Shown here one piece after another: positions 1 to 7,874 of a stretch of DNA of 62,559 nucleotides. Positions within the stretch are counted from its first letter, which is position 1. The number at the start of each line of letters is the position of its first letter. This DNA comes from CAVWDI01 sp046259385 (GTDB lineage: Bacteria; Chloroflexota; Anaerolineae; Anaerolineales; UBA4823): contig JBJYWI010000138.1 of the NCBI GenBank assembly GCA_046259385.1, forward strand, positions 1-62,559. The letters run 5' to 3'. The position numbers and the translations under genes were made by a program. Below the pieces are notes generated by a model that did not search any database, had not been told where the DNA came from, and saw only the letters and a list, made by a program, of their open reading frames with translations.

Positions 1-398
1 CGCGGATGCTCAATCAACTGCTCGAAAAACTGTGGATTTATCATAATTTCTTCCAACCAGTAATGCGATTGAATGAGAAAATCCCACTACCTGATCAACC
101 CTTTCGGTGCAAACGCATCTACGATGAAGCCCAACCGCCGTTTGACCGCTTGTGTTCCAAAGGCCCCCTGGCTTCACAAACAAAGCAGCAGCTCCAAGCT
201 TTTCGGGAAGACATAAACCCGTGCCGGTTACGTGACACAATTGATCAAATGATTGACCAATTGCGGGCACTGCCTGGCGCTAAGGATGGTTTGACAGAAG
301 ATGTTTTTCTGAGTGTTGGTGATTGGAAGAATTCTGCAGTGGAGACGGCTTTAGTGTCGTCCTGTCCGAACGATCAGGTTTATTCGATGAAACAATAA
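1..398 (+). CDS. IS transposase, C-terminal part (truncated by window start)
   Basis: The frame is open to the left edge, so only about the last 130 residues of a larger protein are visible. The piece contains LWIYHNFFQPVMRL followed by a stretch ending PPFDRLCSKGPL. This resembles the C-terminal end of rve-type integrase/transposases of ISNCY-like elements, in which a conserved NFFQP-type segment precedes a YxR-L motif. No catalytic DDE residue is in the visible part. Two near-identical 17-bp direct repeats lie just downstream and probably mark the right end of the element. Recognition is from remembered family pattern, so the exact IS family is uncertain; whether the element is intact cannot be judged. 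Confidence 0.55.
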   Translation, partial: RMLNQLLEKLWIYHNFFQPVMRLNEKIPLPDQPFRCKRIYDEAQPPFDRLCSKGPLASQTKQQLQAFREDINPCRLRDTIDQMIDQLRALPGAKDGLTEDVFLSVGDWKNSAVETALVSSCPNDQVYSMKQ

Positions 399-427
399 AT
401 GTTAAAAAAAAAGGAGAGGACGCTTTA

Positions 428-479
428 GTAACATTATCATTTGAATGAATGATGATTGTTCGGTAACATTATCTTTTGA
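428..479. repeat. Two 17-bp direct repeats at the IS right end
   Basis: GTAACATTATCATTTGA (428-444) recurs as GTAACATTATCTTTTGA (463-479), 16 of 17 bases identical, with a 35-bp period. They lie 30-80 bp after the transposase stop. Repeated subterminal motifs like this are commonly transposase-binding sites, and the outer copy probably lies at or near the element's terminus. The matching left end is outside the window. Confidence 0.6.
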
Positions 480-514
480 TTTGACAAGTTTGATTAGGTT
501 TGTAATATTCAACA

Positions 515-1336
515 TTAAATTGAACCCCAGAGTGGGATGCCGCCCATTACTTCCAGGTATTTAGAAACGTTTTTTTGCATCTCTTTTTTGTCAGACCAGA
601 ATGTATTTAATTGCGATTGGTGTGCTTCAATCGCGTTTTGCCAGGCGGTTAATCCGCTCTGGCTTATTCTGAATAACATTTTCTTCCACTCTGAGCGCGT
701 CATTCTATGCAGCTCGTCCAGGGCATACTGGGCATAAGGAAAATCTGCGTAATAAAGCAGCGGTAGTCCCAAGCTTTCAGCCGCTATGCGGCTCCATTGG
801 TGATCAACATGATTTCCCAGCCCCATCGGACATACCAATTGGACTTTATTGAAAAAAAATTCATCCATCGAGTGTTTTTCTTTCAGTTCGGTCATCAGCT
901 GGTCTGCTATCAGGCCCACAAGCTGGCTCTCTTTCTGGTTTACGGGTCCAAACAGCGCGGCTTCATCAGGGTAAAGGAAATTCATGCTTGAATTATTTGT
1001 TGTGGCTTCATTATGCGGGATGATGCGGTAGATTGCATCCGGGAAATCGAAATGGAACCATTCTGCTCCAAGAATCTGGCAGGAACGGATATCTTCATTT
1101 CTGCGAAATTTTGAAGGGTTATCCATTAGTCCCCAACGTTTAATGATTGTCTCTGCGAAAGGTGAAAATGAGCCTCCGGGAGAATCTCCGGCGAAGACTG
1201 TCCAGATGCTAACATTCTGGTCTGATTGACTCTGCATCCAAATCAATCCACCGCAGGAATAAGCGGCGTCATCCAAGTGGGGCGATAGATATATCCAGTC
1301 CATATTTTGCACGTGAGGAAGTATATTTTTGAACAA
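515..1336 (-). CDS. PIG-L/LmbE-family N-deacetylase-like protein
   Basis: This family contains zinc-dependent N-acetylglucosaminyl-phosphatidylinositol or pseudopeptide deacetylases that release acetate from GlcNAc-type conjugates. The N-terminal motif LSPHLDDAAYSCGG (about residues 17-30) matches the family signature HPDD, whose His and Asp bind zinc and act in catalysis. An internal GNHVDHQ around residue 175 supplies the third, HxxH-like ligand region. About 270 residues is normal for the family. The longest frame starts at TTG (1336). An ATG at 1303, just before DWIYLSP, is equally plausible, and neither start has a clear ribosome binding site. The gene stands alone between the IS remnant and a divergent surface-protein pair. 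The substrate is unknown; a cell-envelope or small-thiol (bacillithiol/mycothiol-like) sugar is possible. Confidence 0.8.
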   Translation of the reverse strand: MFKNILPHVQNMDWIYLSPHLDDAAYSCGGLIWMQSQSDQNVSIWTVFAGDSPGGSFSPFAETIIKRWGLMDNPSKFRRNEDIRSCQILGAEWFHFDFPDAIYRIIPHNEATTNNSSMNFLYPDEAALFGPVNQKESQLVGLIADQLMTELKEKHSMDEFFFNKVQLVCPMGLGNHVDHQWSRIAAESLGLPLLYYADFPYAQYALDELHRMTRSEWKKMLFRISQSGLTAWQNAIEAHQSQLNTFWSDKKEMQKNVSKYLEVMGGIPLWGSI

Positions 1337-1418
1337 TTAATTTTAATTCATTCCTGCCGCTGCAGGATGCAGATTTTTCCAGCCTTAGCGCCTGTATCAA
1401 TATTACCAAGGCTGCCGC

Positions 1419-1447
1419 TTGTCATGTTATGGGGCTGGTGTTATCAT
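1419..1447 (+). promoter_or_regulatory. Sigma-70-type promoter for the 1468 gene pair
   Basis: The -35 box TTGTCA (1419-1424) and the -10 box TATCAT (1442-1447) are separated by exactly 17 bp. Both match consensus at 5 of 6 positions. The predicted start near 1454 gives a short leader of about 14 nt before the ATG at 1468. Confidence 0.6.
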
Positions 1448-1467
1448 CAACGCATTGGGTTGGTTGA

Positions 1468-1923
1468 ATGAACTTGCCTTCTGACACACGTTCTCGGCTG
1501 CGGATAGGATTGCTGGCGGTCATATTGATAACAATACCGTGTTACTGTGCGGGACTTGCACTAGTGAATCTGTCTGATAATAACCGGATAAGTCAAACTC
1601 CATCACCGTCGCTAACGCCTTCAAAAACTGCAACTGCGACTTTCCCCTTACCTCCTACAACGACGGGATTTCCAAGCCCTACCCAAACCCAGCAAACATC
1701 AACCCAAACGATCACAAGCACTGCCACAGCCACTCTTACCCCCTCCGCTTCACTCACGAACACCATTACCCCAAGTTTCACTCCCACCTTTACGTTAACA
1801 CCACTACCCCCGAGCTCAACCCCCACATCAAGTAATACGCCCATTCCGACAGAGACCCAACCAATGCCGACTGCGACGCCCACACAGGCAACTCCGGAAT
1901 TAACGCCCGCTGAGGGCTCTTGA
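1468..1923 (+). CDS. Membrane-anchored Thr/Pro/Ser-rich protein
   Basis: An N-terminal hydrophobic segment (about residues 12-35, LLAVILITIPCYCAGLALV) is followed by roughly 110 residues made almost entirely of Thr, Pro, Ser and Ala, with TPTxT-type low-complexity repeats. There is no enzymatic motif. The layout suggests a single-pass anchor with an extended, probably O-glycosylated extracellular stalk. Similar stalks occur as linkers in other proteins of this window (LCP protein, solute-binding protein at 13.5 kb). Its stop overlaps the region just before the LCP gene, so the two are probably co-transcribed. No specific function can be assigned; it may be a cell-wall spacer. Confidence 0.6.
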   Translation: MNLPSDTRSRLRIGLLAVILITIPCYCAGLALVNLSDNNRISQTPSPSLTPSKTATATFPLPPTTTGFPSPTQTQQTSTQTITSTATATLTPSASLTNTITPSFTPTFTLTPLPPSSTPTSSNTPIPTETQPMPTATPTQATPELTPAEGS

Positions 1924-1928
1924 TTTTT

Positions 1929-3143
1929 ATGCGAAATTCTGCATTACGAGTGTTGCTGGCAATATTTGGTCTTTCTCTCATAACCGCCTGCAGCAGGAAC
2001 GATATGAGGAAATCTCCGGATGCTAGTAATCAGGATTCGGCATTATCATTCTCGCAGGATGTGGATCTTTTAAAAGATCCCCTCCAGAGCGAAATTCCAG
2101 TTATCACCTTCCAGGAGGATAGTAATCAGGATAGTGTAAATCCGCCAACCAATATGCCATCGGTGGAATCAAGTGAAACTCCGGCAATCTCACAGACTGC
2201 GACCTTACCGCCGCCTGCCGCGGTTATGGAGCCCCCTCAGGATATTGAGACGGTTGTCCTGCTGGGGACAGATTATTTATCACCCATTACAGGACGGACA
2301 GATACAATAATACTGCTGCTTGTCAACCAGGAGAACGGAAGCGCCAGCCTGATTTCAGTGCCTCGTGATTTGTACGTTTACAGACCCGGGTATGGGATGG
2401 GCCGTGTCAATACTGTATTTGCACAGGGAGGTCCGGACTTATTATTCGATACGTTGGAATACAACCTTGGAATCAGACCCGAACATTGGGCACTGGCACA
2501 CCTGGACGACTTTATTAATTTTGTAAATGATCTTGGCGGAGTCGATGTCCAGGTTAACAAACCACTTCCTTATGATTGCGGTGGTGTACCGGCGGGATTG
2601 GTTCATATGGATGGCTATATAGCATTATGTTATGTGCGCGAAAGGCGGACGTCCAGTGATTTTGCCCGCAGCAAGCGCCAGCAGGAAGTCCTCAGAGTAT
2701 TGTTCAATAAGTTCTTTACTCTGGAGAATATGCTTGACCTGCCGGATTGGTATGCACGTTACAGTGGGTCGATGAAATCCGATTTTGGGTTGTTGGACCT
2801 GATTGATTATTTACCTTTTGTTTTGCACCTGCAGGATGTGAATGGAATCCATAACTTCCAGATAGGAATGGATGATGTGGAACCTGTAAGGCTGCCTGAA
2901 TCAGGGGCATCGGTTTTGCTGCCTGACCAGAACAGGATAGAGAGTATTCTGCAGGAGGCAGTGGACATTCTTGCTATTTCAAAGCCCACCTCTGAGAATT
3001 TGCCGACCCGGTTATTCTGGTTGACAGCAACTCCCACCGAGACACCAACACCTGAGCCTGTGGGAACGCAGGTTTTCACTCCAGGTGATGGTGATAAACT
3101 ATCTACGACCGGGACGCCAACAGAAAGTGCAGATGGATATTGA
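1929..3143 (+). CDS. LCP (LytR-CpsA-Psr) family cell-wall transferase, lipoprotein type
   Basis: LCP proteins transfer undecaprenyl-linked glycopolymers onto peptidoglycan outside the membrane. The core runs from about residue 105 to 270: VLLGTD, then GRTDTIILL with the conserved Arg and Asp that bind pyrophosphate and metal, then the hallmark SVPRDLYV. GRVNTVFAQGG and a later RKR-type segment (RERRTSSDFARSKRQQ) follow. The N-terminus LLAIFGLSLITACS carries a lipobox (ITAC). The protein is therefore likely a lipoprotein, whereas most LCP proteins have a transmembrane anchor. A TPTETPTPEP tail ends it. I chose the ATG at 1929 over the upstream TTG at 1920 because the signal peptide begins there. 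It is probably co-expressed with the Thr/Pro-rich gene immediately upstream. Confidence 0.88.
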   Translation: MRNSALRVLLAIFGLSLITACSRNDMRKSPDASNQDSALSFSQDVDLLKDPLQSEIPVITFQEDSNQDSVNPPTNMPSVESSETPAISQTATLPPPAAVMEPPQDIETVVLLGTDYLSPITGRTDTIILLLVNQENGSASLISVPRDLYVYRPGYGMGRVNTVFAQGGPDLLFDTLEYNLGIRPEHWALAHLDDFINFVNDLGGVDVQVNKPLPYDCGGVPAGLVHMDGYIALCYVRERRTSSDFARSKRQQEVLRVLFNKFFTLENMLDLPDWYARYSGSMKSDFGLLDLIDYLPFVLHLQDVNGIHNFQIGMDDVEPVRLPESGASVLLPDQNRIESILQEAVDILAISKPTSENLPTRLFWLTATPTETPTPEPVGTQVFTPGDGDKLSTTGTPTESADGY

Positions 3144-3224
3144 TCTGGTTGTTTTATATATTTTTGAATTTGCTCAGCCGTGAATGCCTGAGAGAGAAAG
3201 AGACATAAAGAGACAATCGGAAAA

Positions 3225-4295
3225 ATGCAAATGAATGACACCCTATCTTTCCTGAAAAACATAATATCGATCTCTGGTCTATCCGGATATGAAGCTCCGG
3301 TCCGGGAGAAGATTCGATCAGCCTGGGAACCATATACGGATGAAATACATGTCAGCCGGATGGGCAGTTTACATGGCCTCCGGCACGGCACAGGAACCCA
3401 ACCACGAAACAGCATATTGCTGGCAGCACATATGGATGCAATTGGTTTGATGGTGACTGGAGTCGTTGAAGGATATCTCCGGCTTACGGAAATAGGCGGG
3501 ATTGATCCACGTGTGCTGCCGGGTACTGCGGTAACGGTCCATGGCAGGCAGGAATTGAAGGGGGTTATTGTCTCCCCTAACAGGAATTTACTTCCGGATG
3601 TACTTGAAAGTAAAGCTGTTCCTCTGGAATATCTGCTGGTGGATGTGGGTATGCCACCAGAATTTGTAAACGAAAATATACGAGTTGGAGATTTAATCTC
3701 CTTTGACCAACCTCCCGTCAGCGTGGGCAAGGATCTCCTCTTGGGGCATTCGCTTGATAACCGGGCATCTATAGCTGCGCTTAGCGGTAGTTTATCCCTG
3801 CTTGATGGGAGACAGTGTGAGTGGGATGTTTGGGCGGTTGCTACAGTCCAAGAGGAGGAGACTTTTGCAGGTGCATATACTTCAGCTTTCAAACTGCGCC
3901 CCAGCATCGCGGTTGCGATTGACGTGACACACGGCGCAGGACCCGGGGTACCCGAACACAAGACGTGCGCATTTGGCGAGGGACCAGTTCTGGGATGGGG
4001 TCCAAATATTCACCAGGAGCTTCACAAGGCGATGAAAAGACTTGCGGAAGAATTGGAAATACCACATGAAATGGAACCCCTGCCGCGCCATTCCGGCACC
4101 GATGCTTACGCCATGCAGGTTACCGCTTCCGGGATTCCAACAATGGTCGTTTCGATCCCTCTAAGATATATGCATACACCCGTAGAATTGGTCTCTGTCA
4201 GAGATATCGAACGGTGCTCGCGACTGCTGGCGGAGTTTATTTGCAGCCTGGATGGAGAATTTATGGAGAAACTTGCCTTGGACAAAGAATTGTAA
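3225..4295 (+). CDS. M42 family metallo-aminopeptidase (first of three)
   Basis: M42 enzymes are cytosolic, usually dodecameric (TET) aminopeptidases with two metal ions that trim peptides to amino acids. The visible ligand motifs are AAHMD (His and Asp), the bridging Asp in SLDNRAS, the catalytic Glu pair in VQEEE, Asp in AIDVTHG and the last His in RYMHTP. The length of 356 residues is normal. It differs from its two neighbours: SLDNR replaces the usual ALDDR, and QEEETFAGA replaces QEEVGLRGA, so specificity may be distinct. It heads a three-gene tandem, with a 51-bp gap to the next copy. Signal peptides are absent, consistent with a cytosolic role. Confidence 0.9.
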   Translation: MQMNDTLSFLKNIISISGLSGYEAPVREKIRSAWEPYTDEIHVSRMGSLHGLRHGTGTQPRNSILLAAHMDAIGLMVTGVVEGYLRLTEIGGIDPRVLPGTAVTVHGRQELKGVIVSPNRNLLPDVLESKAVPLEYLLVDVGMPPEFVNENIRVGDLISFDQPPVSVGKDLLLGHSLDNRASIAALSGSLSLLDGRQCEWDVWAVATVQEEETFAGAYTSAFKLRPSIAVAIDVTHGAGPGVPEHKTCAFGEGPVLGWGPNIHQELHKAMKRLAEELEIPHEMEPLPRHSGTDAYAMQVTASGIPTMVVSIPLRYMHTPVELVSVRDIERCSRLLAEFICSLDGEFMEKLALDKEL

Positions 4296-4346
4296 GCTGG
4301 AGTTTGAAGTAGAGATTGGTGTATTTTGTTTGATGGAGTTGAATGA

Positions 4347-5435
4347 ATGACGGAAAATGGATCTCTGAAAATTAGTGATGAGCAGGTGAGTTTGTTGGAA
4401 CGCCTTTGCAACGCCTCCGCAGTTTCCGGAGATGAGGCTGAAGTGCGTAAAATTGTGATCGAAGAGGTGAGAGCTGTTGCGGATGAAATCAAGGTAGATG
4501 TTCTGGGAAATGTGCTGGCCAGGCGTTTTGGCGACGGAGAGAATCGCCTGAAGGTGATGTTAGCCGCACATATGGATGAAGTAGGCATGATGGTGATACA
4601 TGATGAGGGCAAAGGGATCTTCCGTTTTGAGTTAGTTGGTGGAATACCAGCTCATTTTCTACCTGCCAAATCTGTGGCGGTCGGCAAGAACAAAATCCCT
4701 GGAATCATCGGGGCTGCCCCAATTCACCTTACGTCAGCTGCCGAAAGACAGAATCTGATTTCTGTAGATGATATGAGGCTTGATGTAGGACCGGATAACG
4801 GGGAATATGTAGAAATCGGAGATCGGGTTGTATTTTCTACAGAGTTTGCCGATCATGACAATGCTGTTTTTGCTAAAGCTCTTGATGACCGCATAGGTGT
4901 TTCTATTCTTATCCAATTGCTTAAAAATGCCCCAAAAAATATTGACCTGTTTGCGGCGTTTACAGTGCAAGAGGAGGTTGGCCAGCGAGGGGCGAGTGCT
5001 GCTGCGTTTGAGCTTGATCCAGATATTGCAATCGTAATCGATTCTACCCCTGCCAACGATCAACCTGCCTGGGACGAAGGAGATGATAGATGGAGTGGGA
5101 ACAAACAGTACAACACCCGGATCAGAAAAGGACCAGCAATCTATATAGCCGACCGGGGCACAATTTCTGACCCGCGCCTGATCAAGCATTTCGTAAATAC
5201 TTCTCACGTTGAAGGCATACCTTTCCAACTCCGGCAGCCTGGCGGCGGGCGAACAGACGCTGCCGCTATTCACAAACAACGCAGCGGCATCCCTAGTATT
5301 TCCATCTCTGTGCCTGCCCGTTATTTGCACTCGCCAGTTTCTATCTGTGACATTCTTGACTGGATGAATACCCAGAAATTGATTTATTTTGGTCTGGTTG
5401 GTATGTCCGGCGATATCCTTGCAATGGAGCTATAG
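4347..5435 (+). CDS. M42 family metallo-aminopeptidase (second of three)
   Basis: This is a full-length (362 aa) M42 peptidase with every metal and catalytic motif in place: AAHMDEVGMMV, KALDDRIGVSI, the Glu pair in TVQEEVGQRGA, VIDSTPA and RYLHSPV. Between the fifth ligand region and the C-terminus it carries an insert around DEGDDRWSGNKQYN that the third copy lacks. This may reshape the substrate pocket or the oligomer interface. It sits between the other two M42 genes on the same strand with short gaps, which points to one operon. The family includes FrvX/CelM-type and glutamyl, lysyl or leucyl aminopeptidases; sequence alone does not give the specificity. Confidence 0.92.
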   Translation: MTENGSLKISDEQVSLLERLCNASAVSGDEAEVRKIVIEEVRAVADEIKVDVLGNVLARRFGDGENRLKVMLAAHMDEVGMMVIHDEGKGIFRFELVGGIPAHFLPAKSVAVGKNKIPGIIGAAPIHLTSAAERQNLISVDDMRLDVGPDNGEYVEIGDRVVFSTEFADHDNAVFAKALDDRIGVSILIQLLKNAPKNIDLFAAFTVQEEVGQRGASAAAFELDPDIAIVIDSTPANDQPAWDEGDDRWSGNKQYNTRIRKGPAIYIADRGTISDPRLIKHFVNTSHVEGIPFQLRQPGGGRTDAAAIHKQRSGIPSISISVPARYLHSPVSICDILDWMNTQKLIYFGLVGMSGDILAMEL

Positions 5436-5479
5436 ATAGATTTTCAACCGGTAATGAAAACCCATCGTCAGGAGAAAAT

Positions 5480-6490
5480 ATGAAAAATCTGATTCGCAGC
5501 CTATGTGAAGCACCAGGTCCGTCTGGTTTTGAATCTGGTATCCGGAAATTAGTAACGAAGGAGGTTGAATCATTTGCGGATGAAATCCGAACGGATAACC
5601 TCGGCAACCTGATTGTTAGCAGGGGAAAAACAGGTCCAGAGAGCAAAAAGATCATGGTAGCCGCCCATATGGATGAAATTGGATTTATGGTCACCCACAT
5701 TGAAGAACGCGGTTACATCCGGTTTATGCCAATTGGAGGCGTGAACGCAGACGCCTGTATTGGCAGCAGGGTTCGGATGATGAACGGATCGCTTGGATTG
5801 ATCAGCGCAGAGCGCAAGATGACCGGGGCGAAATCACAAACCTTCGAGAATATGTTTATTGATCTTGGTTTTGAAGACCAGGGGGATTGGCCTGTGCAGG
5901 TCGGCGATGTAGCCACTTACGATTACCGGCTGATTGAATTGGGCGATCGACTTGTTTCCAAAGCACTTGATGATCGTATTGGGGTGGCAGTTTTGGTAGA
6001 AACATTGCGCAGAATCAGCTATGATGAAATTGATCTGCAAAACGAAGTCTTTTTTGTTTTCACTGTACAGGAGGAGGTTGGCTTGCGTGGAGCCGCGCCG
6101 GCTGCATTTGGGATTGAACCCGACCTAGGCTTTGCTGTCGATGTAACCCGCACAGGCGATACCCCAAAGGCTTTGAGGATGTCTGTCGATTTGGGAAAAG
6201 GACCGGCAGTCAAAGTACGGGATCAGCGCTTGATCGCTGATCCAAGGGTTGTAAAGTGGATGGTCTCTGCAGCAGAAAAGAATGGGATACCATATCAACT
6301 GGAGGTGCTGGAACGCGGTTCGACAGACGCTGGCGCATTCCAATTAGTCCAAACTGGCGTACCTGCTGGATGTCTGTCAATACCATGCCGCTATCTGCAC
6401 ACACCTTCAGAGATGGTTGATCTGAGGGATGTAAAAAACGCAGTCGGGTTGATGATAGAATTACTCACTCAACCTGTGTCCCTGGGATAA
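5480..6490 (+). CDS. M42 family metallo-aminopeptidase (third of three)
   Basis: The canonical M42 motifs are all present in 336 residues: AAHMDEIGFMV, KALDDRIGVAV, TVQEEVGLRGA, AVDVTRTGDT, RGSTDAGAFQ and RYLHTPSEM. It is closest in pattern to standard TET aminopeptidases. It is preceded by AGGAGAAAAT with ATG at normal spacing. With the two upstream copies it forms a three-paralogue array, perhaps covering complementary N-terminal residues so that oligopeptides can be fully degraded. The next gene is a solute-binding lipoprotein 27 bp away, which would fit peptide or sugar scavenging. A link between uptake and hydrolysis is inference only. Confidence 0.92.
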   Translation: MKNLIRSLCEAPGPSGFESGIRKLVTKEVESFADEIRTDNLGNLIVSRGKTGPESKKIMVAAHMDEIGFMVTHIEERGYIRFMPIGGVNADACIGSRVRMMNGSLGLISAERKMTGAKSQTFENMFIDLGFEDQGDWPVQVGDVATYDYRLIELGDRLVSKALDDRIGVAVLVETLRRISYDEIDLQNEVFFVFTVQEEVGLRGAAPAAFGIEPDLGFAVDVTRTGDTPKALRMSVDLGKGPAVKVRDQRLIADPRVVKWMVSAAEKNGIPYQLEVLERGSTDAGAFQLVQTGVPAGCLSIPCRYLHTPSEMVDLRDVKNAVGLMIELLTQPVSLG

Positions 6491-6517
6491 AGTAACTGGT
6501 TGAAATTTTTAGTGACT

Positions 6518-7825
6518 ATGAAAAACTGGCTGTTCTGGATTTTGATTATCATCTTGCTTTCGGCGTGTGAAAGCATTCCACTACCTCCCGAACTGCTTGG
6601 GTCAGATCAAGGAGTAATTCCGACAGGATCCCCTGCACCGATCGAGGAATTAAAGGTGACTGAAGCCAATCAGCAGGTTCAGGATACCCCTTCCAGCCCA
6701 AGTCCGCTGAGAATCAGGATATGGGTACCGCCAAATATGGATCCGGAGTCAAATACCAGTGCAGGAAAATTATTCAAGGACAGGTTGGATGAATTTAAAT
6801 CAAGTCACATAAACGTGGAGTTAGATGTGAGAATTAAAGAAGCAAGCGGTGCAGGCGGGTTGCTGGACTCGCTCAGTGTTACCAGTGCTGCAGCACCGTT
6901 AGCTTTACCAGAACTAATCGCACTTCCTAATTCCGATTTGGAGACGGCTGCATTAAAAGGATTGCTGCACCCAATCGATGAACTTGATGATGAGGTGCTT
7001 GAAACGGATTGGTATGAATATGCTCAGATGCTATCCACAATCCAGGACCGGACTTATGGGTTACCCTTTGCCGGGGAATCTTTTGCATTAGTGTACAGTT
7101 CAGAAGAAATACCTTCTCCCCCGGGAGATTGGAGTTCGGCGCTGAATACCACTGTACCGCTTGTGTTTCCAGCCGCAGACCCCCGGGCTATTTTTACTCT
7201 CTCGCAGTATCTGGCAAAAGGTGGAGCAATCCGTGATAGTGACGGAAGGCCGTTTCTGAATGCAGAGATATTTACCGATGTGTTGATCTATTATCAGGAA
7301 GCTGAGCAAACAGGTGTAATGCCATCCTGGTTAACCCAGTATGAAAGCGACCAGCAAGTCTGGGAGGCGTATGAAAGCAATCAGGTGAATATGGTGGTTA
7401 CCGCAATTTCTAATTACCTGGTTGATCAACAGGAGACTTCATCAATTTCAGTAATGCCGACACCTGATGGAACTCCCTTTTCGTTGGCTTCAGGATGGAT
7501 CTGGGCTATTCCCACTCACCAGCCCGAGCACCAGGAGATAAGCCTTGAACTCGCAAAATTTTTAACCGAAAGCGATTATCTCGGTGCCTGGTCGGAAGCG
7601 GCCGGCTATTTACCGACCAGACCTAGCGCGCTTGAAAGATGGTCTCAACCGAATCTGCGTTCTGTGCTGAACACAATTTCATTATCAGCCCAAATAATGC
7701 CCTCGATTGATGTGCTAATGAGTGTCGGACCGGTGATGAAGGAAGCCACTGAACAGATTTTAAACAGGCAGGCCGATCCGGATTCTGTAGCTCAAAAAGC
7801 ATTTGAAGCCTTAACCGGACCTTAA
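6518..7825 (+). CDS. Family-1 extracellular solute-binding lipoprotein
   Basis: A signal peptide with a lipobox (IIILLSAC) begins at the ATG at 6518; the upstream TTG at 6500 would add six residues outside the hydrophobic core. The mature protein has the look of a family-1 ABC solute-binding protein (MalE/UgpB type): an early IRIWVPPN strand, GLPFAGESFALVYSSEEI in the hinge region, and a C-terminal SLELAKFLTES ... AAGYLPTRPSALE segment typical of the family. Ligands are usually oligosaccharides or polyols. No permease or ATPase for such a substrate lies beside it. It either shares a transporter encoded elsewhere or has another role. It follows the M42 tandem closely on the same strand. Confidence 0.75.
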   Translation: MKNWLFWILIIILLSACESIPLPPELLGSDQGVIPTGSPAPIEELKVTEANQQVQDTPSSPSPLRIRIWVPPNMDPESNTSAGKLFKDRLDEFKSSHINVELDVRIKEASGAGGLLDSLSVTSAAAPLALPELIALPNSDLETAALKGLLHPIDELDDEVLETDWYEYAQMLSTIQDRTYGLPFAGESFALVYSSEEIPSPPGDWSSALNTTVPLVFPAADPRAIFTLSQYLAKGGAIRDSDGRPFLNAEIFTDVLIYYQEAEQTGVMPSWLTQYESDQQVWEAYESNQVNMVVTAISNYLVDQQETSSISVMPTPDGTPFSLASGWIWAIPTHQPEHQEISLELAKFLTESDYLGAWSEAAGYLPTRPSALERWSQPNLRSVLNTISLSAQIMPSIDVLMSVGPVMKEATEQILNRQADPDSVAQKAFEALTGP

Positions 7826-7826
7826 G

Positions 7827-7856
7827 TTGACGGATTCTGGGGGGATTTGTTATGAT
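7827..7856 (+). promoter_or_regulatory. Promoter for the LysM/M23 gene
   Basis: TTGACG (7827-7832) and TATGAT (7851-7856) are 18 bp apart, each one mismatch from the sigma-70 consensus. The predicted start near 7863 leaves about 12 nt before the ATG at 7875. This suggests the peptidase gene is transcribed separately from the solute-binding gene upstream. Confidence 0.55.
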
Positions 7857-7874
7857 GCTCTGGGAGCGTAAAAT

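Noticed and set aside
1600..1900. Apparent tandem repeats (ACTCCC / CCAACC-like) in the DNA
   Set aside because: They arise from Thr/Pro codons in a low-complexity coding stalk, with irregular units. There are no spacers, so it is not a CRISPR or satellite array.
2807..3961. A 384-codon minus-strand open frame across the LCP and first M42 gene
   Set aside because: It is opposite two well-supported genes, has Ser/Pro/Arg-rich composition typical of antisense frames, and no recognisable domain.
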